A stretch of 64,000 nt of DNA from Calothrix sp. PCC 7103 (GTDB taxonomy: Bacteria > Cyanobacteriota > Cyanobacteriia > Cyanobacteriales > Nostocaceae), in NCBI RefSeq assembly GCF_000331305.1, contig NZ_KB217478.1:2196051-2260050 (forward strand), written 5' to 3'. The notes beneath the pieces are model-generated. The model ran no database searches, was not told the DNA's origin, and saw only the letters and a program-made list of their open reading frames with translations. The first letter of the stretch is position 1. Each line of letters opens with the position of its first letter. A program made the translations under genes and the position numbers. Of the stretch, positions 1 to 10,186 are shown in pieces.

Positions 1-1260
1 CGTTATTTATATCTCTACCCTGCTTATTTCTTCACACCCGAAACAAATAAGTTTTTACAGCTTGTTTATAATCAGTTTGCTAGAACGCGATTTGACGCAG
101 AACTACGTAAGCATTTTATTACCGAGAATCAAGTTGCTGACCTTAGTATTCAAAACTATCAACGAGTCGATAGCTTATTAATTAAGGAAGATTTACAACC
201 AGACGATGACCGAACTTTTAAAATTAGCTTTCCTGAAAAAGAAACGTTGACATTTTTCTTTTTAGGTTTACCTCCAGGACGCGAACCAACAGATACTGAA
301 TCTTGGGTGGCGCCTGCATGGTTAGCTTTTAGTTTACCATTAATAATGGATATCAAAGTAGTTGCTTCTGAATCACCTGTACCACCTTTTTTAAGCGGCG
401 CCGATTTTGAAGAAACAGTATTATTAGATGGGACACATCAAGCAATTCGGAGTTTGATTAAAAAAGATAACTATCGCCTCGATAGTATTTTACCTTATTC
501 GTCGCACAAACACGAATTTTCACCTTTAAATGCACTCACCGCAGCATATGCTATACATTTGGAAGCTAATCGTAAAAAAGATGGAGATCCAGATTGGGGA
601 AAACTAGCAGATTTTGCCAGAGATATAGAAACAAATCCTTTATATGTTTTCCACTACCTGAATAAATGGCTAAGAAAACAAGACAAAATCGAATCTGTCC
701 CAACTGTAAAAATTCGTCTTTACGAAAGTTTGTATTACTACTTTGAACCAACAGGAGAACGCATGAATCAATTACGAAAATTAACAGAATTATATCGACG
801 CTTTTACCGCGCGAAAAGTTCTTACGCAAAAGCTAACGCAATTCTCAAGCCAATAGACGAAGCTGCGGATGTAATTTTAAAAATCGATAAAGCTATAGCT
901 AACGATGCTGAAAGTTTAACAGATGTAGTTGCCGCACGTTTAGCAAAATTGATGAATAACGTTCGTCGCAGAGCAGCAGAAGGAAAACCAACTTTAACTA
1001 TAGTAGATGGCAAGTGGAAACCAGCACTAACTTCAGAAGAAGAACGACAAGCAGTGTATGAATTTGCTAAATACTTCGTCAAAGAAATATTTGAGGAAAA
1101 CTTTAAATGCGACCGTGCGCGTTTAGCTGGTACACAGCTTAACCTTATTCGTGACACATGCGAATATCTTTATCGTTTAGCAGAAGATGAAGAACGTAAA
1201 AACCGCAGTCAAGAAGAACCAGATGAAATAGCAGAAATCGAAGTTGTCGATGCTGCTTAG
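1..1260 (+). CDS. cas10d: Cas10d (Csc3), type I-D CRISPR large subunit, C-terminal part
   Basis: The reading frame is open from the first base of the window and ends at TAG 1258-1260, so this is the 3' portion (about 419 codons) of a gene that starts outside. The visible protein contains the GLPPGREPTDTESW stretch and a helical, charged C-terminus typical of Csc3/Cas10d, the large subunit of the type I-D Cascade effector. In this subtype Cas10d carries the HD nuclease, which would lie in the missing N-terminal half. The assignment rests on family resemblance and on the genes that follow (csc2, csc1, cas6, cas4, cas1, cas2), a canonical I-D order. The csc2 start lies 47 bp downstream, suggesting co-transcription. 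Confidence 0.85.
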   Translation, partial: RYLYLYPAYFFTPETNKFLQLVYNQFARTRFDAELRKHFITENQVADLSIQNYQRVDSLLIKEDLQPDDDRTFKISFPEKETLTFFFLGLPPGREPTDTESWVAPAWLAFSLPLIMDIKVVASESPVPPFLSGADFEETVLLDGTHQAIRSLIKKDNYRLDSILPYSSHKHEFSPLNALTAAYAIHLEANRKKDGDPDWGKLADFARDIETNPLYVFHYLNKWLRKQDKIESVPTVKIRLYESLYYYFEPTGERMNQLRKLTELYRRFYRAKSSYAKANAILKPIDEAADVILKIDKAIANDAESLTDVVAARLAKLMNNVRRRAAEGKPTLTIVDGKWKPALTSEEERQAVYEFAKYFVKEIFEENFKCDRARLAGTQLNLIRDTCEYLYRLAEDEERKNRSQEEPDEIAEIEVVDAA

Positions 1261-1306
1261 GAACTCAATATCAACCAATTTTCACATATACAGGAGTCAT
1301 ACCACA

Positions 1307-2332
1307 ATGCAATTTCTCAAAACAGTAGATGCTAAATTCTTCCACGCTGAAATCCCTGCAAAACCAATGGGTAAATATGCTCACTTTATTACCATCCGCA
1401 TAACAGAATCTTACCCATTATTCCAAACCGACGGTGAACTAAATAAAGCTAAAGTACGTGCTGGTATACAGCATCAAGAACCAATTAGTCGCTTGGCAAT
1501 GTTCAAACGCAAACAATCTACACCTGAACGTTTAACTGGACGTGAACTACTGCGTAACTATCAAATTGGTGAATGGGATAAATGCGACTATAACGTTGAA
1601 TTTAGCAAAACAACACCCGATTGTATTCTTTACGGATTTGCTATTGGTGATTCTGGTTCCGAGAAATCTAAAGTAGTTGTCGATACGGCTTATTCAATAA
1701 CTCCTTTTGAAGACTCGCACCTTAATTTTACCCTGAATGCGCCCTTTGAAAATGGAACGATGAGCCGTAATGGAGAAGTTACAAGTAGAATCAACAGCCA
1801 AGACCATATTCTACCTCAAACATTCTTTCCTAGCATCGTCACATTAAAAGACCCAACAGAAGCAGGTTTTCTCTATGTATTTAATAATATCCTGAGAACT
1901 CGTCACTACGGCGCCCAAACTACAAGAACTGGACGTGTTAGAAATGAATTAATTGGGGTTATTTTCGCAGACGGTGAAACTGTTAGTAACCTGCGTTGGA
2001 CACAAAAAATATACGACTTACTAAGCTTTGACGGCAAAATTAATCCACCTGACCCATTGAACGAAGACGATGTAAAAGATGCTGCAACCAAAGCTATTGC
2101 AGAACTAATGACGCAAGAGTTTATTTCTCATACCGATTTTATTGCAGATGCATTTCAACCGCTATTAACAGAAGTTAAATCTATTACCAGCGATGAAACC
2201 AAATTAAAAGAAATGCTCACGCTTGCCAATACTGAATCTAGTGCTTATGCTGAGAAATACGTATCAAAAAAATCAGCAGACAAAGACAAGAAAGATAAAA
2301 AGCCTAAAAAAGCTTCAGCAGCAACGGAGTAA
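1307..2332 (+). CDS. csc2: Csc2 (Cas7d), type I-D Cascade backbone
   Basis: This 341-residue protein is the Cas7-family backbone subunit of the type I-D effector; several copies coat the crRNA. The start was set at ATG 1307 because it is preceded by a CAGGAG ribosome binding site (1291-1296) and begins MQFLKTVDAKFF as in the family; a longer in-frame opening at 1244 would overlap cas10d. The glycine/arginine-rich region with NNILRTRHYGAQTTRTGRVR resembles the RNA-binding part of Csc2. The C-terminal ~20 residues are a lysine-rich tail. It lies 5 bp before csc1, so the two are almost certainly translated from one mRNA. Confidence 0.9.
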   Translation: MQFLKTVDAKFFHAEIPAKPMGKYAHFITIRITESYPLFQTDGELNKAKVRAGIQHQEPISRLAMFKRKQSTPERLTGRELLRNYQIGEWDKCDYNVEFSKTTPDCILYGFAIGDSGSEKSKVVVDTAYSITPFEDSHLNFTLNAPFENGTMSRNGEVTSRINSQDHILPQTFFPSIVTLKDPTEAGFLYVFNNILRTRHYGAQTTRTGRVRNELIGVIFADGETVSNLRWTQKIYDLLSFDGKINPPDPLNEDDVKDAATKAIAELMTQEFISHTDFIADAFQPLLTEVKSITSDETKLKEMLTLANTESSAYAEKYVSKKSADKDKKDKKPKKASAATE

Positions 2333-2337
2333 AAGCA

Positions 2338-3087
2338 ATGGTGTTTATTTATCACTGCCAGCTTGAGTTACATGATAGCTTATATTTTGCAACTCGTGAA
2401 ATCGGGCGCCTTTACGAAACCGAACCTGTGATTCACAATTACGCTTTGTGTTATGCTTTGAACTTTGTTGACAGCGAGGTTTATTCAACTACCGTTGCAG
2501 AAGAATATGGGTATCGTTACTTTTGTTCTGAACAAGTCCCATTGTACGACACACATTTAACCCCACTGAACCAGCAAGATATTTACGTAACTCCCGCGCG
2601 CGTGATTAATTATACTTCTATTTTAAATACTTGGAAGTATGCAAATAATAACTATCATGTGGAAATGGAGAAGACTCAAAAGAATATTCCTAGTTTTGGT
2701 AGAACAAAAGAGATTGCCGCAGAAAGTAAATTTGAATTTTTTGTTATTTCTAAACAATCTCTGACAGAAAAACCAAAAAAATTACCAAAATGGATTCGTT
2801 TGGGTAAATGGATGAGTAAAGCAGAGCTAACGGTTGAAGAGTTACCATCACCCAAAACTGCGGAAGGTGTTTTTACTTGTACTCATCCATTAAATCCTTT
2901 AGATGTTATGTTCACAAATCAAGTCATGAGTTACGACGTTGTGAATATGCCACCTGTTAGTTTAATTCAAAATGTGCAAATGCGCGGTAGTTATTATCGG
3001 TTTGAAGCTCAGAAAGGTGAAAAAATTTCAAACTGGCTAAAACAATTAAACATTCCCGTACACATGGAATACCGCTTCCAAGGTTAA
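2338..3087 (+). CDS. csc1: Csc1 (Cas5d), type I-D Cascade subunit
   Basis: A 249-residue protein beginning MVFIYHCQLELHDSLYFATR, typical of Csc1. Csc1 is the Cas5-type RAMP protein that caps the 5' handle of the crRNA in type I-D complexes. Length matches the family. It starts 5 bp after the csc2 stop codon. A 99-bp spacer containing a short hairpin (TTGTAGGTTGGCTTTGC... CCAACC) separates it from cas6. Assignment is by family resemblance plus invariant position between csc2 and cas6. Confidence 0.88.
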   Translation: MVFIYHCQLELHDSLYFATREIGRLYETEPVIHNYALCYALNFVDSEVYSTTVAEEYGYRYFCSEQVPLYDTHLTPLNQQDIYVTPARVINYTSILNTWKYANNNYHVEMEKTQKNIPSFGRTKEIAAESKFEFFVISKQSLTEKPKKLPKWIRLGKWMSKAELTVEELPSPKTAEGVFTCTHPLNPLDVMFTNQVMSYDVVNMPPVSLIQNVQMRGSYYRFEAQKGEKISNWLKQLNIPVHMEYRFQG

Positions 3088-3186
3088 TTGTACTTAATTT
3101 TGGTAATCAATTGTAGGTTGGCTTTGCTTTGCCAACCCAACATTTGTATAATTAACCACTGTAATGTTAGTACGAACAAATACAAA

Positions 3187-4005
3187 ATGCCTTACAGCTT
3201 AGTTCTCAACCTACTTCCTCAGTCACCTATCTATCCCAATTTCCTAACTGGCAGACACTATCATGCATTATTCCTCAACCTAATTAGTTCTGTCGATAAA
3301 AGCTTAGGAGATTATTTACACGAGTCAAACGCAGAAAAAGCTTTTACTATATCTCCTTTACAAGTTCGTCAGCACAAACAACACAATAACTATATACTCC
3401 AATCATCGCAGCAAAAACCCATTCCCCCAAATACTGCATGTTGGTGGCGCCTGTCTCTACTCGATGATACGCTGTTTGGTAAGCTCACACCTTTGTGGTT
3501 AAACCTTAACCCAGAACATCCTTGGCATTTAGGTTCAGCGAATTTATTTATTACTAGTGTTCTTGGTACATCGCAACCAATGCAACCGTGGGCAAATGTT
3601 TGTACTTATGAACAACTGTACGAACAAGCTAGCGAAATAAACCGCACGATTAACTTCTGTTTTGCAACACCTGTAGCTTTTCGTCAGGGAAAATACGATA
3701 ACGTTCTCCCTGTTAAAGAGTCTGTTTTTAATAGCTTACTCACACGTTGGAATAAATATAGTGGAATAGAAATTGCTGATATTCCAATGGAGTCAATTTA
3801 TCCCAGCTTTTTAAAAATTAATACCGAAATTGTCAATAACTATGATAGCAAATTTATTGGTTGTATCGGTGAAATTAGCTATCGGCTTCTTGGAGATATT
3901 GAAGCAGCAAAAATTAAACAAATTAATGCTCTCGCTGATTTTGCATTATACGCCGGAGTCGGGAGAAAAACAACAATGGGCATGGGTATGACGAGAAGAA
4001 TGTAG
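3187..4005 (+). CDS. cas6: Cas6 crRNA endoribonuclease, copy 1
   Basis: This 272-residue RAMP protein processes pre-crRNA within the repeats. ATG 3187 was chosen because the product then starts MPYSLVLNLLPQSPIYP, matching the second Cas6 at 10,187 (MPHSLVLNLLPQSSIYP); the longer frame from 3088 would add 33 unrelated residues. The C-terminal glycine-rich segment YAGVGRKTTMGMGMTRR is the Cas6 signature loop, and the GRHYH motif near residue 24 contains a histidine that may take part in catalysis. The two copies are similar along their full length (repeated blocks such as CWWRLSLLDDTLFGKL). Being in the cas operon, this copy probably processes the long array. Confidence 0.88.
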   Translation: MPYSLVLNLLPQSPIYPNFLTGRHYHALFLNLISSVDKSLGDYLHESNAEKAFTISPLQVRQHKQHNNYILQSSQQKPIPPNTACWWRLSLLDDTLFGKLTPLWLNLNPEHPWHLGSANLFITSVLGTSQPMQPWANVCTYEQLYEQASEINRTINFCFATPVAFRQGKYDNVLPVKESVFNSLLTRWNKYSGIEIADIPMESIYPSFLKINTEIVNNYDSKFIGCIGEISYRLLGDIEAAKIKQINALADFALYAGVGRKTTMGMGMTRRM

Positions 4006-4050
4006 AGACGTGACATGTCGCGTCTATTATTAAATTAGGAGTTAGGAGTT

Positions 4051-4638
4051 ATGGATGAATATATTCCAATAGCAGCATTGAATCAATATACATATTGTCC
4101 ACATCGTAGCTGGCGGATGTTTTGTGCGGGTGAGTTTGTCGATAATCATTATACAATTGAAGGTACATCTTTACATGAGCGCGCGCATACAATTAGCGAA
4201 GAATTTCGTGATGAAATCCGGCAAATTAGAGCGATATGGTTGAAATCAGAGAAATATAAATTAATTGGCAAATCAGATTTAATTGAACTTCAAAATGGAG
4301 AATGGTATCCTGTTGAATATAAACGTGGGCGCCGGGGTGAATGGGACAACGATGAACTACAAGTGTGCGCGCAAGCATTATGTTTAGAGGAAATGACAGG
4401 GAAAACCATTAATACTGGTTATGTTTACTATGCTCATTCTCATCAGCGTCAGCTAGTAGAAATAACTCCAGAATTACGTCAAACTGTTGCCGATACTATT
4501 GATGCAATACAAACGCTAATGTTTACAGGCGCCATGCCAAAAGCAGTTAAAACAAAAAAATGTGATGGATGCAGTTTATTTTCTCAGTGTTTACCACAAG
4601 CAGGTGAGAAAGTAGAAAGATATCGCGAAGAATTTTAA
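4051..4638 (+). CDS. cas4: Cas4 exonuclease, adaptation module
   Basis: A 195-residue RecB-type nuclease. Visible are an N-terminal cysteine in the YTYCPHRSW motif, the nuclease core with SDLIELQNG and PVEYKRG followed by a QVCAQALC helix, and a C-terminal CDGCSLFSQC cluster, which together give the four cysteines of the 4Fe-4S site. Cas4 trims prespacers and helps select protospacer-adjacent motifs for Cas1-Cas2. It is preceded by an AGGAGTTAGGAGTT ribosome-binding region and lies 12 bp upstream of cas1. Confidence 0.9.
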   Translation: MDEYIPIAALNQYTYCPHRSWRMFCAGEFVDNHYTIEGTSLHERAHTISEEFRDEIRQIRAIWLKSEKYKLIGKSDLIELQNGEWYPVEYKRGRRGEWDNDELQVCAQALCLEEMTGKTINTGYVYYAHSHQRQLVEITPELRQTVADTIDAIQTLMFTGAMPKAVKTKKCDGCSLFSQCLPQAGEKVERYREEF

Positions 4639-4650
4639 ATAAAGGTAATT

Positions 4651-5652
4651 ATGGGAACACTATACATCACTCAAGAAGACTCATTTATAGGTAAAATTGA
4701 CGAACGTCTCACAGTCAAATTTGACAAGAAAATACTGCAAGACATACCCTTAATTAAAATCGATGGTATTGTCATTTTAGGACGTGCAACTATTTCACCT
4801 GCCACTGTATCAGAACTTCTCGAACGAAATATCCCCTTAACATTTTTAACAGAATACGGTCGTTATTTAGGACGTTTAGAACCAGAAGTTACCAAAAACA
4901 TCTTCGTTCGTAAAGCGCAATGGGCAGCAGCAGGAGAGTCACCGCAAGCTATTCATATAGTAAAAGGGTTTGTGCGTGGCAAGCTCAAAAACTACCGTAA
5001 CGTTATGTTTCGGCGCCAGCGTGAGGCAAACTTAGATTTATCTAAGAGCATTGAACGTATAGAGCAAGTAATAACATCAATAGATACAACGCATAACATT
5101 AATTCTTTACGAGGATTAGAAGGTGCTGGTAGTGCAGTATACTTCGGCTGTCTTAATCAAATGATTCGCAACGTAGAATTTCAATTTGACTACCGTAACA
5201 GACGACCACCAAAAGACCCCGTTAATTCTTTGCTTAGTTTTGGATATTCTTTACTACGTCACGATATTCAAGGCGCCGTTAATATAGCAGGTTTTGACCC
5301 ATACTTAGGATATTTACACTTTGAACGTTACGGTAGAGCATCATTAGCATTTGACTTAATGGAAGAATTTCGTCCTTTAATAGTCGATGCACTAGTATTA
5401 AGCACCATCAATAAATCTTTATTAACACCCAGCGACTTTTTCACAGAACCATTAAGTGGCGCCGTGTATATGACTCCCGAAGGGAGAAAAGCATATTTAA
5501 AACTATACACACAAAAAAAACAATCAGAATTTAAACATCCAGTCATGGGACGTAAATGTACCTACCAAGAAGCATTTGAAATACAAGCGCGGTTACTAGC
5601 AAAATACCTCATGGGAGAAATAGAGAAATATCCACCACTGATTTTAAAATAA
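4651..5652 (+). CDS. cas1: Cas1 spacer integrase
   Basis: A 333-residue Cas1. The metal-binding residues are visible: Glu157 in LRGLEGAGSAVYF, His223 in YLGYLHFERYGRASLAFDLM, and the Asp235/Glu238 group. With Cas2 it inserts new spacers at the leader end of the array. Length is normal and the active site is complete, so the adaptation module looks functional. It is followed after 10 bp by cas2. Confidence 0.93.
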   Translation: MGTLYITQEDSFIGKIDERLTVKFDKKILQDIPLIKIDGIVILGRATISPATVSELLERNIPLTFLTEYGRYLGRLEPEVTKNIFVRKAQWAAAGESPQAIHIVKGFVRGKLKNYRNVMFRRQREANLDLSKSIERIEQVITSIDTTHNINSLRGLEGAGSAVYFGCLNQMIRNVEFQFDYRNRRPPKDPVNSLLSFGYSLLRHDIQGAVNIAGFDPYLGYLHFERYGRASLAFDLMEEFRPLIVDALVLSTINKSLLTPSDFFTEPLSGAVYMTPEGRKAYLKLYTQKKQSEFKHPVMGRKCTYQEAFEIQARLLAKYLMGEIEKYPPLILK

Positions 5653-5662
5653 CCACTTAAAA

Positions 5663-5947
5663 ATGAAACTCACCAAAAACGTAGTTATTTCATACGACAT
5701 TTCCGAAGATAACCGTCGCACCAAAATCCATAAAATTCTCAAATCATACGGACAGTGGGTACAATACAGCGTCTTCGAGTGTCAGCTTACCGATACTCAG
5801 TATGCCAAACTGCGTGCGCGGTTAAGCAAACTAATAAAACCAGACACCGACAGCATTCGCTTCTACTTCTTATGTGCCTGCTGTTTCGGTAAAATAGAAC
5901 GTATTGGTGGTGAACCAGTCCGCGACGACTCAATTTTCTTTGCTTAA
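5663..5947 (+). CDS. cas2: Cas2, adaptation complex subunit
   Basis: A 94-residue ferredoxin-fold protein starting MKLTKNVVISYDISEDNRR, with the conserved aspartate of the YDIS motif and the WVQYSVFEC strand typical of Cas2. It dimerises and bridges two Cas1 dimers. It is the last gene of the cas operon; the array leader follows. Confidence 0.93.
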   Translation: MKLTKNVVISYDISEDNRRTKIHKILKSYGQWVQYSVFECQLTDTQYAKLRARLSKLIKPDTDSIRFYFLCACCFGKIERIGGEPVRDDSIFFA

Positions 5948-6402
5948 CAGGTGCCTCACATCCTGCAAACTTGTAAGATATAGACTTTTGTCATGCTGAG
6001 TAACAAATGTCATGCTGAGGAACGTAAACGGAGTTTTCCCGCAGGTAGCATCTTATAGATTGGCGACTGTTTAAAAGTAAAGTTTTAACTCAATTGCAGT
6101 ACATATATAATTATCGATAGGGATATGGTAAAACCATATCCCTATCTACGTATTTTGGCTCCTGTACTTGGTATCATGCGCGGAGGGGTAGGTGTGGAAA
6201 AAGAGGTGTTAACAAAAATGGCTGTATTCAAGTCCCCACAAGCGTTTGAAGAATTAGCGAAACAAAACCACCCGCGCACCTTACACAGCAAGCGTTTCAG
6301 GGATTTTGACCTTGCACAACCACCATTTCTCATGCTACAATTGACCCATCCGCGCAACCGAACCATGAAAACTAAATATATCAAGGCTTTCAGGCGCCCG
6401 CT
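5948..6402 (+). promoter_or_regulatory. Leader region of CRISPR array 1
   Basis: This 455-bp stretch has no convincing gene. The last ~50 bp before the first repeat (around TGAAAACTAAATATATCAAG) resembles the sequence before array 2 (TGAAAACCAAATACAGCAAA), as expected of a leader. Copies of a short TCATGCTGA repeat occur near 5990-6020 and a perfect hairpin lies at 6116-6146. Array transcription presumably starts here; I could not place the promoter. Confidence 0.6.
6116..6146. terminator. Perfect 14-bp-stem hairpin between cas2 and array 1
   Basis: GATAGGGATATGGT, a 3-nt AAA loop, and the exact reverse complement. There is no following T-run, so it may be an mRNA-stabilising structure at the end of the cas operon or a small mobile palindrome rather than a true intrinsic terminator. 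Confidence 0.5.
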
Positions 6403-8757
6403 ATTACAATTTCTCTTACTCCCTAATAGGGATTGAAACTTGACCCTTTTCTGAAGCAGCCGCTTGCTCTTTGTAATTACAATTTCTCTTACTCCCTAAT
6501 AGGGATTGAAACTAATGCTTTAAAGGAGAACAACGAACGTGAAAATAATTACAATTTCTCTTACTCCCTAATAGGGATTGAAACTTAGTAACTTCCCGCT
6601 CAACCTTCCAGCCGAGAAATTACAATTTCTCTTACTCCCTAATAGGGATTGAAACAACAATTCAAACCAGCAAGCTACGCTTGTATTTGATTACAATTTC
6701 TCTTACTCCCTAATAGGGATTGAAACCCTGTTCTGTTCCACATTTAATTTTGTCAAGCTGGGGTTGTAATTACAATTTCTCTTACTCCCTAATAGGGATT
6801 GAAACGGCGCCTTTCTTGCTCAAATAGGGCAATATAAATTATTACAATTTCTCTTACTCCCTAATAGGGATTGAAACTTCAAATTCAAATTGCGCGCGCT
6901 CTTTATACAAAATTACAATTACAATTTCTCTTACTCCCTAATAGGGATTGAAACCTGGAAACGGGATTGAGGCAGAAATCAAAAACGCTGATATTACAAT
7001 TTCTCTTACTCCCTAATAGGGATTGAAACAAGCTGATTTCGATTCCTGCGAATTTGGCTAAAATTACAATTTCTCTTACTCCCTAATAGGGATTGAAACC
7101 CCTTCTGGCGTGACGTTCTAACCATTCGCCACTGCATTACAATTTCTCTTACTCCCTAATAGGGATTGAAACGGCTTTGGTATCTCATCCGGAATAAATA
7201 CGATTATTACAATTTCTCTTACTCCCTAATAGGGATTGAAACTTTAAATAAAGCGGCATACATCGGCTCTTGAGCTTGCATTACAATTTCTCTTACTCCC
7301 TAATAGGGATTGAAACGCTTGTGTTCACGCTGTCTATTACCAATATTCGATATTACAATTTCTCTTACTCCCTAATAGGGATTGAAACTAATATCTTAGA
7401 TACTCTATCTTTAATGTTGCCCGGATTACAATTTCTCTTACTCCCTAATAGGGATTGAAACTACCTTTTGTACACAATACAGATACTCACCTGCTACATC
7501 AAATTACAATTTCTCTTACTCCCTAATAGGGATTGAAACAACACTAGCTGAATATCTATGTGACTTACTAGGAATTACAATTTCTCTTACTCCCTAATAG
7601 GGATTGAAACGTTATCAGCTACCTCTAAGGGTAAGTCCATAGTTATTACAATTTCTCTTACTCCCTAATAGGGATTGAAACTCATAGCTATGTCAACCCT
7701 ATTTACAAAATAGTTATTACAATTTCTCTTACTCCCTAATAGGGATTGAAACGAGATAGAGGCGCCTCTGGAATTAGAGAGGAGGAAATTACAATTTCTC
7801 TTACTCCCTAATAGGGATTGAAACGGCTCAAGTACCGCTACATCAGCTTCCAAAGATAATTACAATTTCTCTTACTCCCTAATAGGGATTGAAACTTTTG
7901 AGTCTAACTTCCCTATCACACCTAGAATGATTACAATTTCTCTTACTCCCTAATAGGGATTGAAACTAACTATAGCGGTAGCTCCTCACTACTCAATAAT
8001 TACAATTTCTCTTACTCCCTAATAGGGATTGAAACAGCCCAGCTAACTACATCTCCTGAGTCATCTACTACGATTACAATTTCTCTTACTCCCTAATAGG
8101 GATTGAAACTCCCTACCTGAGAAATAGCATTCTGGGCGCCTTGGGCTAATTACAATTTCTCTTACTCCCTAATAGGGATTGAAACTAATGCCAATGCTAT
8201 AATCTTCGGCAGCAATAGGATTACAATTTCTCTTACTCCCTAATAGGGATTGAAACAACTAAAGGGGCTACTTATTAGATAACTTCCTGGTATTACAATT
8301 TCTCTTACTCCCTAATAGGGATTGAAACGTGAAGTGTATATAGCTGCACTCAAGGTACGCTCATTACAATTTCTCTTACTCCCTAATAGGGATTGAAACC
8401 GGGAGCAATTACCATCTACGAACTTCAATCAGATTACAATTTCTCTTACTCCCTAATAGGGATTGAAACGCCCCCGATACTGAGGCAACAAACGATAGAA
8501 ATAATTACAATTTCTCTTACTCCCTAATAGGGATTGAAACTTTTTTGACTAAGTATGCTGTGCTACGAGCTGATTATTACAATTTCTCTTACTCCCTAAT
8601 AGGGATTGAAACTCGCTTCGCTTGTACAAAAGTATTCGGGGGCTATTTATTACAATTTCTCTTACTCCCTAATAGGGATTGAAACTAGCTTCGATATCTC
8701 AGGTGAAGCACTACTTGAAGATTACAATTTCTCTTACTCCCTAATAGGGATTGAAAC
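6403..8757 (+). CRISPR. CRISPR array 1, 33 repeats / 32 spacers (type I-D)
   Basis: Thirty-three 37-nt repeats were counted, starting ATTACAATTTCTCTTACTCC and ending ATAGGGATTGAAAC. They look identical from the first (6403-6439) to the last (8721-8757). The 32 spacers are mostly 33-40 nt (mean about 35). The GAAAC 3' end and the cas genes upstream on the same strand place the leader at the left. I saw no decayed terminal repeat, which points to an active or recently built array. Spacer 7 (6878-6917) is long because it ends with an extra copy of ATTACA before the repeat. Confidence 0.98.
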
Positions 8758-9184
8758 GTACACTTTATAAAGTGCATACACATAAGTACTGATTGGGTAC
8801 TAGTTTGTATATCTAACTTATCATGTTTCTTGTTACACTTGTACACCCTACCGTATTATCCAGTAGTCTTGTTCACAAATCAAATAGGAATCCTATATAT
8901 ATAATTTCGTATTAATAAAATTAAGACGAATGTTACAATATAATAACACTGAATTGACTAATGATTTATGAGTTAGCCAATTCCTGAAGAATACAGAAAT
9001 CTTTTAGTAGAAATTAAACGGCTCTTCCGTAGGTGTTATGCTGAACTTAAAACTAAAAATCAGAAATTTCCTTTCAAATCAAGGCTTTCAGGCAGTTATA
9101 GTCTAGATTGCACACAAAAGGGAGAACGTTAAGACTAATGGCTACTATCTTTGTCCAGTAAAGGTTTCAAGCTTATTTTTAGAG
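8758..9184. other. Gene-free stretch after array 1, with a dispersed repeat
   Basis: AT-rich and without a complete gene. A segment at about 9019-9165 is similar, in inverted orientation, to 54,175-54,306. In this copy a short frame is open for ~46 codons (EYRNLLVEIKRLFRRCYAEL...) and stops before 9140, so the repeat may derive from a degraded coding sequence. Confidence 0.5.
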
Positions 9185-10153
9185 GTGTTTAGCATAACAA
9201 GTAAGGAAGAACCAATTAAACAGCGTATTCGTTCTGCTCAATATGAAGCATTGAAAGTTGTAAATAAAGAGCTAATTACCCTTTACTGGGATATTGGCAA
9301 GATGATTGTTAGGCGCCAGCAGGGTAATAGCTGGGGTAAATCAGTCGTTGAGCAATTAGCAAAGGACTTACAAGCTGAGTTTCCTGGGATTAGCGGATTT
9401 TCTGCTCGTAATATTTGGAATATGCGTATTTTTTACGTAACATACCATCAAAATGAAAAACTGCAACCAATGGTTGCAGAAATTGGTTGGACTCATAATA
9501 TAGTCATTTTAGAAAAGTGTAAAGATGATTTAAAACGAGAATTTTATATTAGAATGACTAAAAAGTTTGGATGGACTAAAAATGTTTTAATTCACCAAAT
9601 AGAGAACCAAACTTATGAAAAAACTTTACTTAACCAAACTAATTTTCAGCAGACTGTTTCAGAAGAAATTCGCAATCAAGCAAAGTTAGCTGTTAAGGAT
9701 GAGTATATTTTCGATTTTTTAGAGCTAGGAGACGAGCATAGCGAATCTCAACTAGAAAAAGCTATTTTAGCAAGAGTTGAGCCATTTTTACAGGAAATGG
9801 GGGGAATGTTTGCTTTTATGGGTAGTCAATATCGGCTTGAGATTGATGATGAAGAATATTTTATTGACATTTTATTATACCATAGGCTCTTGAAATGCTT
9901 GGTGGCTGTAGAACTGAAGATTGGTAAGTTTTTACCTGAGTATGTAGGGAAAATGCAATTTTATTTAGCTGCTTTAGATGACACAGTAAAACAACCAGAT
10001 GAAAATCCATCGATTGGAATTATTCTTTGTAAGTCGAAAAATAAACCAATTGGTGTAGCAACTTATCAAATAGTTTCTACTGTCCCGCAAGAACTAAAAA
10101 ATAAACTTCCTGCTCCAGAACAAGTTTCTAAGCGATTGGAGGGAATTGAGTAA
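9185..10153 (+). CDS. YhcG/DUF1016-type PDDEXK nuclease
   Basis: A 322-residue protein of the YhcG (DUF1016) family. The N-terminal half carries the family blocks IKQRIRSAQYEALKVVNKEL, YWDIGKMI, FPGISGFSARNIWNMR and IGWTHNIVILEKC. The C-terminal half is a PDDEXK-like nuclease domain with FIDILLYHRLLKCLVAVELK, in which the Asp and the E-x-K pair are the expected catalytic residues. These proteins are found near restriction-modification and other defence genes. It starts at GTG 9185, and its N-terminus is slightly shorter than many relatives, so the 5' end may be trimmed. It lies between the two CRISPR arrays and 33 bp before a second cas6. Confidence 0.75.
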   Translation: MFSITSKEEPIKQRIRSAQYEALKVVNKELITLYWDIGKMIVRRQQGNSWGKSVVEQLAKDLQAEFPGISGFSARNIWNMRIFYVTYHQNEKLQPMVAEIGWTHNIVILEKCKDDLKREFYIRMTKKFGWTKNVLIHQIENQTYEKTLLNQTNFQQTVSEEIRNQAKLAVKDEYIFDFLELGDEHSESQLEKAILARVEPFLQEMGGMFAFMGSQYRLEIDDEEYFIDILLYHRLLKCLVAVELKIGKFLPEYVGKMQFYLAALDDTVKQPDENPSIGIILCKSKNKPIGVATYQIVSTVPQELKNKLPAPEQVSKRLEGIE

Positions 10154-10186
10154 AATTAAATTTAAAGTCTAAAAATTTTAAGCCAA

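Noticed and set aside
6125..6436. 103-codon + strand frame before array 1
   Set aside because: It runs through the hairpin and leader and ends inside the first CRISPR repeat; composition and position indicate a chance frame.
7270..7853. Short frames on both strands within the array
   Set aside because: They are translations of CRISPR repeats (YNFSYSLIGIET and its complement).
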